DNA of 64,000 nt from Streptomyces maremycinicus (GCF_001184025.1 NZ_BBYG01000008.1:1-64000), one strand, 5' to 3'. Positions 34,708 through 44,320 are shown, counted from the stretch's first letter. Notes: generated by a model not told the origin, from the sequence alone. Numbers and translations are program-made.

Positions 34708-35670
34708 TCAGCTCTTCGCGGAAGCGGAAGCCTTCGGTGCCGCCGCGGCCGCCTTGGACGCGGTCGCCTTCGGGGTCGCCGACGACGACTTGGAGGGCGT
34801 CGCCTTCGGGTCGGAGGAGGCCGACCCGGACGGGGACGGGCTCGTGGCCGTGTCCGAACCGCCGCTGTCGCCCTCGCCGTTGGCCGACCGCACGGCGGCC
34901 ACCGCCTCCTTGGCAGCCTTCTCCGCCGACTTCGTCAGGGTCTCCGCGCTCGGCGACTTGTCGCCCGCCAGACCGGCACCGTTGTAGTCGAGTGTGAGCA
35001 CCACGTTCTCGACGCGGACCACGACCGTCTGCTGCTTGAAGGCGCCCTCCGACTTCTTCAGGTCGTAGCGCACCGACGTCGCCTCGTCACCCGCCGACGC
35101 CAGGGGAGCCGACTTGACGTTCTTCGCGCCCGACACCGCCTGGGCGTCCTTGACCTGCTTCGCGTAGTACGTCTTCGCCTGCGACTCGCCGTCACCGGTC
35201 GTCGTGTCCGACTCGAAGCGCAGCAGCGAAACGTTCAGCCAGCGGAACTGCGAGCCCTTCACACCGTTGTTGGCCAGGCTGGACCAGGAGCAGCTGGCCC
35301 GGGCCGCGGTGTCGCTGGACGTTCCTTCCTTGCCCTTGGCCGCGCCCTTCGGTACCAGCTCCGTCAGGGTCTTCTTCGACACCACCGCGCACGCCTCGGG
35401 AAGCGTCTTGTACGCCGCGGCCTGCACGGTCGGCGCGGCACTCGCCGTCGAGTCGGTGCCGGTACCCGTGGAGGCGGCGGCGTCCTTCGCGTCGTCGCCC
35501 GAGCCGGAGTCCGAGGAGCAGCCCGCGGCGAGCAGCATCACCGGGACGGCGACCGCCGCGGCCAGGAGGCGGTTCAGTCCTCCGGCACGGTTCACTCGCT
35601 CGGCACGCTGCTCGCGCTGGTCAAACTGGCCGTCTCGCTGGGCTCGTCGCTGCATGGTTCCTTCACTCAT
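34708..35670 (-). CDS. DUF3558-type lipoprotein (first of two)
   Basis: 320 residues. A hydrophilic Arg/Gln-rich leader, then a signal helix with lipobox LLAAGC (cysteine near residue 51), a Ser/Asp/Gly linker and a DUF3558-like domain starting TLPEACAVVSKKTLTELVPK with CSWSSL. The C-terminus is Ser/Ala/Pro/Lys-rich. An internal ATG at 35655 behind GAAGGA is an alternative start. It is paralogous to the adjacent gene at 35789-36622 and probably in one transcript. Confidence 0.75.
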   Translation of the reverse strand: MSEGTMQRRAQRDGQFDQREQRAERVNRAGGLNRLLAAAVAVPVMLLAAGCSSDSGSGDDAKDAAASTGTGTDSTASAAPTVQAAAYKTLPEACAVVSKKTLTELVPKGAAKGKEGTSSDTAARASCSWSSLANNGVKGSQFRWLNVSLLRFESDTTTGDGESQAKTYYAKQVKDAQAVSGAKNVKSAPLASAGDEATSVRYDLKKSEGAFKQQTVVVRVENVVLTLDYNGAGLAGDKSPSAETLTKSAEKAAKEAVAAVRSANGEGDSGGSDTATSPSPSGSASSDPKATPSKSSSATPKATASKAAAAAPKASASAKS

Positions 35671-35788
35671 GACGCTCGTGGTTCCTGCGGTCGGATCGGG
35701 TCCGAGGGGCCACGGTAGTCGGTGAAGAAGCTGTGCGGTTCCGCTTCGAGGGCTTTGCGGACGGGGTGCGAAGCGGGCCGAAGTACCC

Positions 35789-36622
35789 TCAGCCGGCCAG
35801 CGAGTCGGCGAGCTGCGCGGCCAGTTTCCGGGCCTTGTCCTGCATTTCCTCGCTGTCCGGCACCGTGCCGACCGTCGCCGGCTGCTCCTCGTACTGGATG
35901 GTCACCATGACGTTGGACGTGCGGAACGCCACAGTCACGGTGCGCTGTTTGGCCGTCGAACCGGAGCTGCCGAGCGCGTCGTCGACGAACGCCTCGTCGC
36001 CCAGGTCGTCCAGGAGGCGGGGCTGGAGGTCGGCGGGAGCGACCGTGGAGGAGGCCGAGGGCGAGGCCGACGAGGAGGCGCCGACGGAGGGCGAGGTCGT
36101 CGTCGAGGGGGAGGGGCTCGGGCTCGTGGAGGGGGAGCCGGTCGCCGCGCCGGTGGTGCTGGAGGCGGTGGGTGCCGGGAGGTCGGCCGCGGTCACCTTC
36201 TGCGCGAAGAGGGCCTCGGCCTGGTTGTCGTCGCTCACGGCGTTGTCGTACGACACGACCCGCTCGAAGTCGACGAGGAGATGGTCGGTGGCGTCCGTCG
36301 ACTCCACCTTCCAACGGCAGCCCACCTTGCGGTCCGTGTCGAACGTCTGGGTCGCCTCACCCGCGTAGGCGGTGTCGCGCTGCGCCTCGTCGGCGAGCTG
36401 CTTGATACCGGGCAGCAGCGTGTCGAGGGTGGACCGGCTCACCACACCGCAGGCCTCGGGCAGCGTGTCGTACTTGCCGGGCTGCGCGACGGCGCTGGCC
36501 GTCCCCGCCGCGCCGGGGTTGGAGTTGTCCGTCGAGCCGCCTTCGTCCGAACCGCCGGTGCAGCCGGCCAGCAGCGCCGCGAGGAGCGCGACGACGCCGG
36601 GTACGTATGCCTTCCGCTGCAC
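35789..36622 (-). CDS. DUF3558-type lipoprotein (second of two)
   Basis: 277 residues. Signal helix and lipobox LLAGC at residue ~21, then a DUF3558-like domain starting TLPEACGVVSRSTLDTLLPG with GCRWKVEST. A Thr/Ser/Pro-rich insertion ([20 protein letters not shown]) interrupts the domain. It shares the TLPEAC(G/A)VVS core and the late VMVTIQYEEQP-type strand with its neighbour. Outer membrane-face location; role unknown. Upstream gene of the pair (118-base gap). Confidence 0.78.
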   Translation of the reverse strand: MQRKAYVPGVVALLAALLAGCTGGSDEGGSTDNSNPGAAGTASAVAQPGKYDTLPEACGVVSRSTLDTLLPGIKQLADEAQRDTAYAGEATQTFDTDRKVGCRWKVESTDATDHLLVDFERVVSYDNAVSDDNQAEALFAQKVTAADLPAPTASSTTGAATGSPSTSPSPSPSTTTSPSVGASSSASPSASSTVAPADLQPRLLDDLGDEAFVDDALGSSGSTAKQRTVTVAFRTSNVMVTIQYEEQPATVGTVPDSEEMQDKARKLAAQLADSLAG

Positions 36623-36825
36623 GGTCGGCTCCTCTCGACAGGCCAGGTGGTGGGGGCGTCCGGGTGTCCCCGCTGGTTATTCGCTTGCCGGACGGGGGCG
36701 GCCGCTGGAGACAATGTGTATCGCACGTGGAGCTGTCGATGCCGGTCCGCTGTCCTTTTCGTCGACCTTGGCACCAGTTTTGCGATGTAAGGCTTTTGTA
36801 TTTACTCCGGGGGAATGAGGACGAT

Positions 36826-38019
36826 ATGTCGTACGTGGAAATGCCGGGCGCGAAGGTACCCATCCGTATGTGGGCCGACCCGGCGTCGGTCGAGGAGGGC
36901 GCGCTCCAGCAGCTGCGGAACGTGGCGACCCTGCCGTGGATCAAGGGACTGGCGGTCATGCCGGACGTCCACTACGGCAAGGGCGCGACGGTCGGCTCGG
37001 TCATCGCGATGCAGGGCGCCGTCTGCCCCGCGGCGGTGGGCGTCGACATCGGCTGCGGAATGTCCGCGGTGAAGACCTCGCTCACGGCGAACGACCTCCC
37101 CGGCGATCTGTCCCGGCTCCGTTCGAAGATCGAGCAGGCGATCCCGGTGGGCCGGGGGATGCACGACACCGCCGTCGCGCCGGACCGCTTCCACGGGTTC
37201 GCCACGGCGGGATGGGACAACTTCTGGGGGCGCTTCGACGGGGTCGCGGAAGCGGTGAAGTTCCGTGAGGAGCGGGCCGTGAAGCAGATGGGTACCCTCG
37301 GTGGCGGCAACCACTTCGTGGAAGTCTGCACCGATACGACCGGTTCCGTATGGCTGATGCTGCACTCCGGTTCTCGGAACATCGGCAAGGAGCTCGCCGA
37401 GTTCCACATCGGGGTGGCGCAGAAGCTCCCGCACAACCAGGGCCTGATCGACCGCGATCTCGCCGTCTTCGTCGCGGACACCCCGCAGATGGCGGCCTAC
37501 CGCAACGACCTGTTCTGGGCGCAGGAGTACGCGAAGTACAACCGCACGCTCATGATGGCGCTCCTGAAGGACGTGATCCGCAAGGAGTTCAAGAAGGCGA
37601 AGCCGGCCTTCGAACAGGAGATCAGCGCGCACCACAACTACGTCGCCGAGGAGCGCTACGAGGGCATGGACCTGCTCGTGACCCGCAAGGGCGCGATCCG
37701 GGCCGGTTCCGGCGAGTACGGCATCATCCCGGGCTCGATGGGCACGGGTTCGTACATCGTGAAGGGCCTCGGCAACGAGAAGGCCTTCAACTCGGCGTCG
37801 CACGGGGCCGGTCGGCGGATGAGCCGCAACGCGGCGAAGCGGCGCTTCACGACCAAGGACCTGGAGGAGCAGACCCAGGGCGTGGAGTGCCGTAAGGACT
37901 CCGGCGTCGTGGACGAGATCCCGGGTGCCTACAAGCCGATCGAGCAGGTCATCGACCAGCAGCGGGACCTGGTGGAGGTCGTGGCGAAGCTGAAGCAGGT
38001 CGTGTGCGTCAAGGGCTGA
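36826..38019 (+). CDS. rtcB: RtcB-family RNA ligase
   Basis: 397 residues, the short RtcB form. Metal-site segments are GVDIGCGMSAV, GGGNHFVEV and LHSGSRNIG; HNYVAEERY and the guanylylated-histidine region HGAGRRMSRNAAKRRF are present. RtcB joins 2',3'-cyclic phosphate and 5'-OH RNA ends using GTP. ATG 36826 has GAGGA five bases upstream; a longer open frame begins at 36607 but lacks family similarity. Monocistronic, followed by a strong terminator. Confidence 0.93.
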   Translation: MSYVEMPGAKVPIRMWADPASVEEGALQQLRNVATLPWIKGLAVMPDVHYGKGATVGSVIAMQGAVCPAAVGVDIGCGMSAVKTSLTANDLPGDLSRLRSKIEQAIPVGRGMHDTAVAPDRFHGFATAGWDNFWGRFDGVAEAVKFREERAVKQMGTLGGGNHFVEVCTDTTGSVWLMLHSGSRNIGKELAEFHIGVAQKLPHNQGLIDRDLAVFVADTPQMAAYRNDLFWAQEYAKYNRTLMMALLKDVIRKEFKKAKPAFEQEISAHHNYVAEERYEGMDLLVTRKGAIRAGSGEYGIIPGSMGTGSYIVKGLGNEKAFNSASHGAGRRMSRNAAKRRFTTKDLEEQTQGVECRKDSGVVDEIPGAYKPIEQVIDQQRDLVEVVAKLKQVVCVKG

Positions 38020-38046
38020 CACCGCCGGCCGGCGGATGAAGCCCGC

Positions 38047-38093
38047 GCGGACGGAGGGGTCCGGGCCGGTTCGGCCCGGACCCCTCCGTCCGC
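38047..38093. terminator. Bidirectional terminator after rtcB
   Basis: A perfect 22-base-pair stem starting GCGGACGGAGGGGTCCGGGC around a three-base GTT loop, between convergent rtcB and the fusion gene. Confidence 0.92.
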
Positions 38094-38097
38094 TTCC

Positions 38098-39354
38098 TCA
38101 CCCGAGCCGCTTCTCCAGCAGGGTCACCGCGTACGGGCTTCCCGTTCCGCCCTCCTTCGCGCGCTGTTCGCCGACGACCGTGTAGCCCGCGGACTCGTAG
38201 TAGGCGCGCAGGCGGGGGTTGGCGGAGAGGCAGTCGAGACGGGCCCAGGGGCGGCCGGCCGCGGCGATGCGGGACTCGGCGTGGGCCAGCATCTTGCGGC
38301 CCGCGCCCGGTGGGGCCGTGTGCGGGGCCGTCATCAGACGGTGGATGTAGCCGGCCTCGGGCTGACGGGGGCCCCAGGCGGCCGGATCGTCCCACCAGAG
38401 CTCGTAGGCGCCCGCGACCGCGCCGTCCGCGTACGCGAGCCAGACCTCGCCCGCACGCATGCGGTCGAGGAAGTGGGCCTCGGACTTCTCGCCGGGCTGC
38501 CACTGCTCGATGCCCCGGGCCAGCTGCCACAGGGCCGCCGTGTCGCGCAGCCGGACCAGGAGAGGGGCGTCGAGCGGCTCCGCCCTGCGGTGGGTCAGCT
38601 CCGGCCAGGTGGTGGGGACCGGTTCCAAAAGGCGGGCGCGCAGGGTCGCCGACAAGGCTTCCGCGTCCATGCCGAGAGCCTGCGTCACATACGCCTCCAC
38701 CGAGCCGTAGCGGGCCCGCAGCGCCTCCAGGAACAGGCGCATCACCGACTCGGGGGCCCGGCCGAAGGACGGCCACACCGGGGACCGGCCGTCGTTCCTC
38801 GCGCGCCAGTCGGCGAGCAGGGCCGGGCTCGCCAGTTCGGTCAGGGAGAAGTCCTCGATGATCACCTCGTCCGGCACGCCCAGCAGACCCAGGACCAGGG
38901 CCGCCAGCTCTCCGGTGCGGTCCTTGCCCGAGGCACAGTGGAAGACCAGTCCCTCCCGCGCCTCGGCCACCAGCTCCAGGGCCGTCGCGATCTCCTTCGT
39001 GCCGTCCTCCGCCACCTCCATGAAGCGGGCGGCGAGATAGGGCCCGGGATCCACGTCCGGGGTCAACGCCGCCTGGTCGTAGGGGCGGTGCTCGATGCTG
39101 AGGTTGCGGTAGGTGAAGGAGTCGTCCTGCGGGATGCGGCCGCGCGCCTCGATCTCCCAGGGGTGGCGCAGGTCGATCACCGTGCGGACGCCGAGGGCGA
39201 GGAAACGGTCCCAGTCCGGCGTGTCCGGTCTGAGCTTGCCGAGCGAGTCCGCGCGGAACAGCAGGCCCGCGCGGACCCGGTGGCCGCTGCCGGTCGGGTA
39301 CCCGCCCAGGTCACGGAAGTTGTGCAGTGTCTCGAACGGTATGTGTCTGTCCAC
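38098..39354 (-). CDS. Fusion of tyrosine-type phosphatase and GNAT acetyltransferase
   Basis: 418 residues with two enzymes in one chain. Residues 1-~245 are an IphP/MptpB-like tyrosine phosphatase: NFRDLGG near 12-18 and the P-loop HCASGKDRTG at 139-148 with nucleophile C140 and R146. Residues ~255-418 are a GNAT acetyltransferase: GEVWLAYADGAVAGAYEL, the PPGAGRKMLAHAE acetyl-CoA loop, and LDCLSANPRLRAYYESAGY. There is no frame interruption or second start between them. The substrates are unknown; dephosphorylation and acetylation may be coupled. Confidence 0.88.
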   Translation of the reverse strand: MDRHIPFETLHNFRDLGGYPTGSGHRVRAGLLFRADSLGKLRPDTPDWDRFLALGVRTVIDLRHPWEIEARGRIPQDDSFTYRNLSIEHRPYDQAALTPDVDPGPYLAARFMEVAEDGTKEIATALELVAEAREGLVFHCASGKDRTGELAALVLGLLGVPDEVIIEDFSLTELASPALLADWRARNDGRSPVWPSFGRAPESVMRLFLEALRARYGSVEAYVTQALGMDAEALSATLRARLLEPVPTTWPELTHRRAEPLDAPLLVRLRDTAALWQLARGIEQWQPGEKSEAHFLDRMRAGEVWLAYADGAVAGAYELWWDDPAAWGPRQPEAGYIHRLMTAPHTAPPGAGRKMLAHAESRIAAAGRPWARLDCLSANPRLRAYYESAGYTVVGEQRAKEGGTGSPYAVTLLEKRLG

Positions 39355-39469
39355 GGTGAAGACCCTATGGCGAGGCGGCGCTCACTTCGCGTGGCGTACC
39401 GCGTAGATCATCACGCCGCATCGGCCGCCGCCGCCCCCTCCTCGTCCTCGGCCGGCCCCTCCTCGGCCG

Positions 39470-40246
39470 TCACAGCTCCCGGTGGACCTTCGTGTTGGAC
39501 GCCTGGGCGCGGGGGCGCAGGACGAGCAGGTCGACGTTGACATGGCTGGGGCGGGTGACCGCCCAGGTGATCGTCTCGGCCACGTCGGAGGCGGTGAGGG
39601 GCTCGGCGACACCCTCGTAGACCTTGGCCGCCCTGTCCGCGTCGCCGCCGAAGCGGGTGAGGGCGAACTCGTCGGTCCTGACCATGCCCGGGGCGATCTC
39701 GATGACGCGGACCGGCAGGCCGACGATCTCCAGGCGGAGCGTCTCGGCGAGGACGTGCGCGCCGTGCTTGGCGGCGACATAGCCGCCGCCGCCCTCGTAC
39801 GTCCCGTGACCGGCGGTCGAGGACACCACCACGACGGTTCCGTCCCCGCTCGCCACCAGCTTGGGCAGCAGCGCCTGGGTGACATGGAGGGTGCCGAGGA
39901 CGTTCGTCTCGTACATCGTGCGCCAGTCGGCCGGGTCGCCGGTGGCGACGGGGTCGGCGCCGAGCGCGCCGCCGGCGTTGTTGACGAGGACGCCGATGGT
40001 GGTGAAGGCGCTCGCGAACTCGTCGACCGCCGCGCGGTCCGTGACGTCCAGCTGGTACGCCGTCGCCGAGCCGCCCGACCGCGTGATCTCCTCGGCCAGC
40101 GCCTCGATGCGGTCCTTGCGGCGGGCGGTCAGGACCACCCGGTAACCGGCCGCGGCGAGCTGCCGGGCGGTGGCGGCGCCGATTCCGCTGCTCGCACCGG
40201 TGACGACGGCGATGCGGGAGGCGGCGGACGGGGCGGCGGTGGCCAT
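39470..40246 (-). CDS. Classical SDR oxidoreductase
   Basis: 258 residues. Cofactor motif VVTGASSGIGAA near residues 14-25, NNAGGALGAD, the Ser of VVVVSSTAGHGT and the catalytic YVAAK. NADP(H)-preferring features are possible from the RRKDRIE segment after strand 2. It resembles the YdfG/serine-3-dehydrogenase-type SDRs. ATG 40246 is chosen because GAGGAG lies six bases upstream; a second ATG at 40264 has none. Confidence 0.87.
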   Translation of the reverse strand: MATAAPSAASRIAVVTGASSGIGAATARQLAAAGYRVVLTARRKDRIEALAEEITRSGGSATAYQLDVTDRAAVDEFASAFTTIGVLVNNAGGALGADPVATGDPADWRTMYETNVLGTLHVTQALLPKLVASGDGTVVVVSSTAGHGTYEGGGGYVAAKHGAHVLAETLRLEIVGLPVRVIEIAPGMVRTDEFALTRFGGDADRAAKVYEGVAEPLTASDVAETITWAVTRPSHVNVDLLVLRPRAQASNTKVHREL

Positions 40247-40309
40247 GGGCTGCTCCTCGTGCACGGGGGTGTTCGTTCGTACGACCGACTGCCGCCCAGG
40301 GTATCGGGG

Positions 40310-40648
40310 TCAGCCGCCGTTCCTCGGGGCCCACATGATCACGGCCATCCCGGCGAGGCAGATCAGGGCGCCGGTCACGTCCCAGCGGTCGGGGCGGTAG
40401 CCGTCGGCGACCGCGCCCCAGAGCAGGGAGCCGGCCACGAAGACACCGCCGTACGCGGCGAGGACGCGGCCGAAGGGGGCGTCGGGCTGGAAGGTGGCGA
40501 CGAAGCCGTACGCGCCGAGGGCGAGGACACCGCCGGCCGCCCACAGCCAGCCGCGGTGCTCGCGGACGCCCTGCCAGACCAGCCACGCGCCGCCGATCTC
40601 GAACAGCGCGGCGACGACGAAGAGGGCGGCGGACCGGAGGATGAGCAT
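40310..40648 (-). CDS. YnfA-family small membrane protein
   Basis: 112 residues, four membrane helices, with the family landmarks [34 protein letters not shown] and [20 protein letters not shown]. It belongs to the small multidrug resistance-like fold; function unproven. Upstream of the SDR gene on the same strand, 63 bases apart. Confidence 0.9.
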   Translation of the reverse strand: MLILRSAALFVVAALFEIGGAWLVWQGVREHRGWLWAAGGVLALGAYGFVATFQPDAPFGRVLAAYGGVFVAGSLLWGAVADGYRPDRWDVTGALICLAGMAVIMWAPRNGG

Positions 40649-40775
40649 GTCGGCAGCTTGGCACGGGCGGGCGCTGTCACCTGTTGGAGGGCGCCTGCCG
40701 GGCGCCGGGCGTGGGATACATCCCCTGCGTACCCGGCCCTTGGTACCCGGGTGGTTCCGATCGAGGAGTGGTGGC

Positions 40776-41369
40776 ATGCGCAGGATGCGGGTTCTCGCGG
40801 TGACGGGCGCGGTGCTGGGCGCGGCGCTGACGGTGGGGCCGGGGGCCGCGCCCGCGGGAGCGGCGGGAGCGACGGCGACGGAGAGCGCGGCGGTGACGGA
40901 GAGCGCGGCGGTGACGGAGATTGCGGCGGCGGTGGGCGCGGCGGCGGTGGGCGCGGCGGCGGTGGGCGCGGCGGGGGAGACGACCGAGGCCGATCTGTCG
41001 TACCACGGCTCCGCCGTCATGCACGGCGGCCGGGTCGACGTCGCGCTGACCCCGCGCAACCACGGTCCGGGGGACGTCTCGGACTCGACCGTGCGGCTGC
41101 GCTGGTCGGTGCCGCTGGCGGCCGGGGCGCACCGGCTGCCGCCCGGGTGCGCGCGGACGGGCCGCCAGGAGGTGGTGTGCCGGACGGGTGCGCTGGCCGC
41201 GGACGGGCTCGGGGAGCGCATCGCGCTGCGGGTCTGGCTGCGGGGGCGGCCCACGGAGGTGACGATGGCCGTCGACACGCTGTGGGGCGGCGGGGCGGTG
41301 GACCGCAACCGGTCCAACGACCGGCAGCAGGTGCTGGTCCTGGACACCGGGGACGCGTACTTCTTCTGA
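40776..41369 (+). CDS. Secreted protein with low-complexity Ala/Val/Glu region
   Basis: 197 residues. Signal peptide ([20 protein letters not shown] ... AGA), then an [20 protein letters not shown]-type repetitive stretch (about residues 34-66), then a beta-rich, DUF11-like domain ([20 protein letters not shown]; cysteines in PPGCARTG and EVVCRTG form a likely disulfide). ATG 40776 has GAGGAG nine bases upstream. Exported; role unknown. Confidence 0.7.
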   Translation: MRRMRVLAVTGAVLGAALTVGPGAAPAGAAGATATESAAVTESAAVTEIAAAVGAAAVGAAAVGAAGETTEADLSYHGSAVMHGGRVDVALTPRNHGPGDVSDSTVRLRWSVPLAAGAHRLPPGCARTGRQEVVCRTGALAADGLGERIALRVWLRGRPTEVTMAVDTLWGGGAVDRNRSNDRQQVLVLDTGDAYFF

Positions 41370-41437
41370 CGTCCGCGGGAGCGGAGCGTCGTACGATCTG
41401 CGGACGGCGCCGACGGCGGTGCCGACGAAGGGGTGCG

Positions 41438-41911
41438 ATGTCCGGGAACGTGCGCTCGCGGCTGCTCGACGAGCTGGCCGTCGTGTCGCGCCGGTACGCG
41501 GCCGCGTACGCCCTGTTCAACCAGGCGCTCGCCGACCGTCTCGGACTGCATCCCACCGACCTCCAGTGCCTGAACCTGCTGATGCTGGAACGGGAGCCGG
41601 TGACGACGGGCCGGGTCGCCGAGCTGACGGGACTGACCACCGGGTCGGCGACGCGGCTGGTGGACCGGCTGGAGAAGACGGGTTACGTCGTCCGGGAGCG
41701 GGACGCGGCCGACCGGCGACGGGTCCTTGTGGCGACGGTGCCGGGGCGGATCACGGAGCTCACCCGGATGTGGGAGCGGCTGGGCGGCGACTGGATGCCG
41801 CTCTTCGAAGACCTGGACGACGGCGAACTCTCGGTGATCGTGCGCCACATGCGCCGCACGGTGGAGTTCGGCACGGCACAGGTCGCACGGTTGCGGGAAG
41901 GCCGGGTCTAG
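41438..41911 (+). CDS. MarR-family regulator
   Basis: 157 residues, winged-helix MarR fold: recognition helix in [20 protein letters not shown] and wing with [16 protein letters not shown]. The N-terminal helix [20 protein letters not shown] provides dimerisation. It ends six bases before the permease gene on the same strand, so it probably regulates itself and the permease pair. Confidence 0.87.
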   Translation: MSGNVRSRLLDELAVVSRRYAAAYALFNQALADRLGLHPTDLQCLNLLMLEREPVTTGRVAELTGLTTGSATRLVDRLEKTGYVVRERDAADRRRVLVATVPGRITELTRMWERLGGDWMPLFEDLDDGELSVIVRHMRRTVEFGTAQVARLREGRV

Positions 41912-41917
41912 GGCGGG

Positions 41918-42961
41918 ATGCGGGAGACGGACATACGTCCGGCCGCGGCGACGGCGGCGGCCGGCCGGGCACGAGCGGCGGGCGACGCCCGCCCGGCTCG
42001 GGAACTGCCGCGTCACTGGCCGCTGTTGCTGCTGGGCGCGGCGGTGGTGCCGGGTGTGCTGCTGGTGCTCGTCGGGCGGTCGCTGGACGCGCCGGCGATG
42101 CAGGCGTGGCGGACGGTGTGTCTGGCCGTGACCGTGCAGGCGCTGCCGTTCCTGCTGCTGGGCACCGCGCTGTCGGGGGCGATCAACGCGTTCGTGCCGG
42201 CCAGGGTCTTCAGCCGGCTGCTGCCGAAGCGGGCCGCGCTGGCCGTGCCGGTCGCGGGGATGGCGGGGGTGGTGCTGCCGGGGTGCGAGTGCGCGTCGGT
42301 GCCGGTGGCGAACAGCCTGATCGGACGGGGGGTCACCCCGGCCGCCGCGTTCGCGTTCCTGCTGTCGGCGCCGGCCGTGAACCCGGTGGTGCTCACCGCC
42401 ACGGCCGTCGCCTTTCCGGGCAGTCCGGAGATGGTGGTCGCCCGGCTGCTCGCCTCGTTGGTCACCGCCGCCGCGATGGGCTGGCTGTGGCTCTGGCTGG
42501 GGCGCGAGGAGTGGCTGAAGCCCACCGTCGTCCGGCACACCGGGCATGTGCCGGGGCAGAGCCGTCTCACGGAGTTCCGGCGCGGTTTCCAGCACGACTT
42601 CCTGCACGCGGGGGGTTTTCTGGTGGTGGGCGCGATGGCGGCGGCGACCTTCAATGTGGCGGTGCCGCGCACGTTGCTCGACACCTTCGCGGGTTCGCCG
42701 TGGCTGTCGGTGCTGTTCCTGGCGGGGCTGGCGATCGTGCTGGCGGTGTGCAGTGAGGCGGACGCATTCGTGGCGGCCTCGCTGAGCGGGTTCTCGCCGG
42801 TCGCGCGGCTGGCGTTCATGGTGGTGGGGCCGATGGTCGACCTCAAGTTGATCGCGCTTCAGGCGGGCACGTTCGGGCGGGCCTTCGCGGTGCGTTTCTC
42901 GGCGGCCACGGCTGTGGTGGCCGTGGTGTGCAGCGCGGTGATCGGAGGGGTGCTGCTGTGA
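41918..42961 (+). CDS. YraQ/DUF318-type permease
   Basis: 347 residues, about eight membrane helices. The family signature [17 protein letters not shown] (cysteines two apart) and the repeated [17 protein letters not shown] and [12 protein letters not shown] segments identify the UPF0718/DUF318 permeases, often linked to metal or metalloid export. The start (ATG 41918, or a nearby alternative) leaves a hydrophilic Ala/Arg-rich leader. The next gene begins on its stop codon (GTGA). Confidence 0.83.
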   Translation: MRETDIRPAAATAAAGRARAAGDARPARELPRHWPLLLLGAAVVPGVLLVLVGRSLDAPAMQAWRTVCLAVTVQALPFLLLGTALSGAINAFVPARVFSRLLPKRAALAVPVAGMAGVVLPGCECASVPVANSLIGRGVTPAAAFAFLLSAPAVNPVVLTATAVAFPGSPEMVVARLLASLVTAAAMGWLWLWLGREEWLKPTVVRHTGHVPGQSRLTEFRRGFQHDFLHAGGFLVVGAMAAATFNVAVPRTLLDTFAGSPWLSVLFLAGLAIVLAVCSEADAFVAASLSGFSPVARLAFMVVGPMVDLKLIALQAGTFGRAFAVRFSAATAVVAVVCSAVIGGVLL

Positions 42962-43782
42962 GGCGCTTCGCGCAGGTGGGGCTGCTGGTGCTGGGCGGGC
43001 TGGGCCTGTTGCACACCTCGCTGTTCACGGACGAGTACCTGCGGTACGTGAAGGAGGGGATGCGTCCGCTGCTGATCGCGTCGGGCGTGCTGCTGGTGGT
43101 GCTGGGCGTGGCGGAGGCCTGGGCCGGCCGACGGGAGGAGAACCCCGGCGGACACGGCGGGGCGGGGCGTGCGCACGAGGGGCACGGTCGCGAGGAACCC
43201 GAGGGGCATGAGGGGCATGAGGGGCATGAGGGGCACGGAGGGCATGCGGGCCACGGGCATGATCATTCTCGGGTCCCGCGGGTTGCCTGGCTGCTGTTCC
43301 TGCCCGTGCTGAGCCTGCTCTTCTACGCGCCGCCCGCGCTCGGCTCCTACACGGCCTCCCGCGAACCGGCGAAGGCCGTCGCCGTGCAGGAGGACGCCTT
43401 CGATCCGCTGCCCGCGACCTCCCCGCTGCCGATCACGCTCACCGAGTTCACCCAGCGGGTCCAGCAGGACCGGTCGAAGGCCCTGGGCGGTCGCGAGGTC
43501 GTGATGACCGGGTTCGTCACTCCGGCCCCGGCGAAGCTGGACGGCTGGTATCTGACCCGGATCATCGTCAGCTGCTGCGCGGCGGACGCGTCGTCCGTGA
43601 AGGTGCTGGTCCAGGGGATCGCGGCGCCGAAGGCCGACACCTGGGTGAACGTCACCGGGACCTGGCGGGGCAGCGGCACGCTGGGCACCTCGTCGGCGGC
43701 GGTCGCGTTGGACGCGCGGGCCGTGCTGAAGGTGCGCAAGCCGCCGAACGCGTACATGGACGCGCTGCCACTCCCGTCCTGA
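42958..43782 (+). CDS. TIGR03943-type membrane protein with His-rich loop
   Basis: 274 residues. Two N-terminal membrane helices, a His/Glu/Gly-rich loop ([20 protein letters not shown]) that should bind zinc or another soft metal, a third helix ([20 protein letters not shown]) and an outer domain with the REVVMTGFV and [17 protein letters not shown] strands, typical of TIGR03943. The double Cys may bind metal. GTG start overlaps the permease stop. The permease/TIGR03943 pairing is typical and is often zinc-controlled in actinobacteria; no Zur box was recognised here. Confidence 0.82.
   Translation: MRRFAQVGLLVLGGLGLLHTSLFTDEYLRYVKEGMRPLLIASGVLLVVLGVAEAWAGRREENPGGHGGAGRAHEGHGREEPEGHEGHEGHEGHGGHAGHGHDHSRVPRVAWLLFLPVLSLLFYAPPALGSYTASREPAKAVAVQEDAFDPLPATSPLPITLTEFTQRVQQDRSKALGGREVVMTGFVTPAPAKLDGWYLTRIIVSCCAADASSVKVLVQGIAAPKADTWVNVTGTWRGSGTLGTSSAAVALDARAVLKVRKPPNAYMDALPLPS
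43201..43245 (+). repeat. Nine-base tandem repeat encoding the His-rich loop
   Basis: GAGGGGCAT occurs three times in tandem followed by GAGGGGCAC and GGAGGGCAT. The unit is three codons long (Glu-Gly-His), so copy-number change would alter the number of metal-binding His triplets without breaking the frame. Confidence 0.85.
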
Positions 43783-43802
43783 ACGAAGCGCTCGGACGCC
43801 GC

Positions 43803-44252
43803 TCAGACGTCGGTGCGGTCCGGGTCCGCGCCGCCCGCGCCGCCCGTCCCGTTCCCTTCGTCCCCGTCGTAGCGTCGGCGGGCCGCCTGGACCTCGTCGA
43901 AGTGGGTCTCCGCCCAGTCCTTCACGGCCGTCAGCAGCAGGGCGAGGTTGCTGCCGAGGGGGGTCAGCTCGTAGTCGACGCGGACGGGTACGGACGGGGT
44001 GACCGTGCGGGTCAGGATGCCGTCGCGTTCCAGGGTGCGCAGGGTCTGGGTGAGCATCTTGGGGCTCACGCCGGCGATCCTGCGGGCCAGGTCGCTGTAG
44101 CGCTGGGCGCCGGGGGCGAGGGCGGAGACGACCAGGCTGACCCACTTGTCGCTGAGGCGGTCCAGGAGCTGGTTGGTCGGGCAGCTGCGGAGGAAGGCGT
44201 CGTACTCGCTCCGGGCCTGCTCGCGGCGCTGGGCGGCGGTCGTGGTGGCCAT
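43803..44252 (-). CDS. HxlR-family regulator
   Basis: 149 residues. Starts MATTTAAQRREQARSEYDAF; the HxlR landmarks CPTNQLLDRLSDKWVSLVVS and the winged helix GVSPKMLTQTLRTLERDGIL with RVDYELTPLG are present. One cysteine (near residue 24) sits just before the DNA-binding domain and could be a redox or electrophile sensor as in other HxlR proteins (inference). Divergent from the quinone-reductase-like gene. Confidence 0.88.
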   Translation of the reverse strand: MATTTAAQRREQARSEYDAFLRSCPTNQLLDRLSDKWVSLVVSALAPGAQRYSDLARRIAGVSPKMLTQTLRTLERDGILTRTVTPSVPVRVDYELTPLGSNLALLLTAVKDWAETHFDEVQAARRRYDGDEGNGTGGAGGADPDRTDV

Positions 44253-44287
44253 GGTGGCTCTCCTCCCGGTGACGTAGGCACCTTCAG

Positions 44288-44320
44288 GTAACTACTTCCT
44301 CCTGGATAGTAACTCTTCCT
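44288..44320. promoter_or_regulatory. Direct repeats, candidate HxlR operator
   Basis: GTAACTACTTCCT (44288-44300) and GTAACTCTTCCT (44309-44320) begin 21 bases apart, two turns of the helix, in the 216-base divergent region. They are among the most AT-rich bases nearby. Confidence 0.5.
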
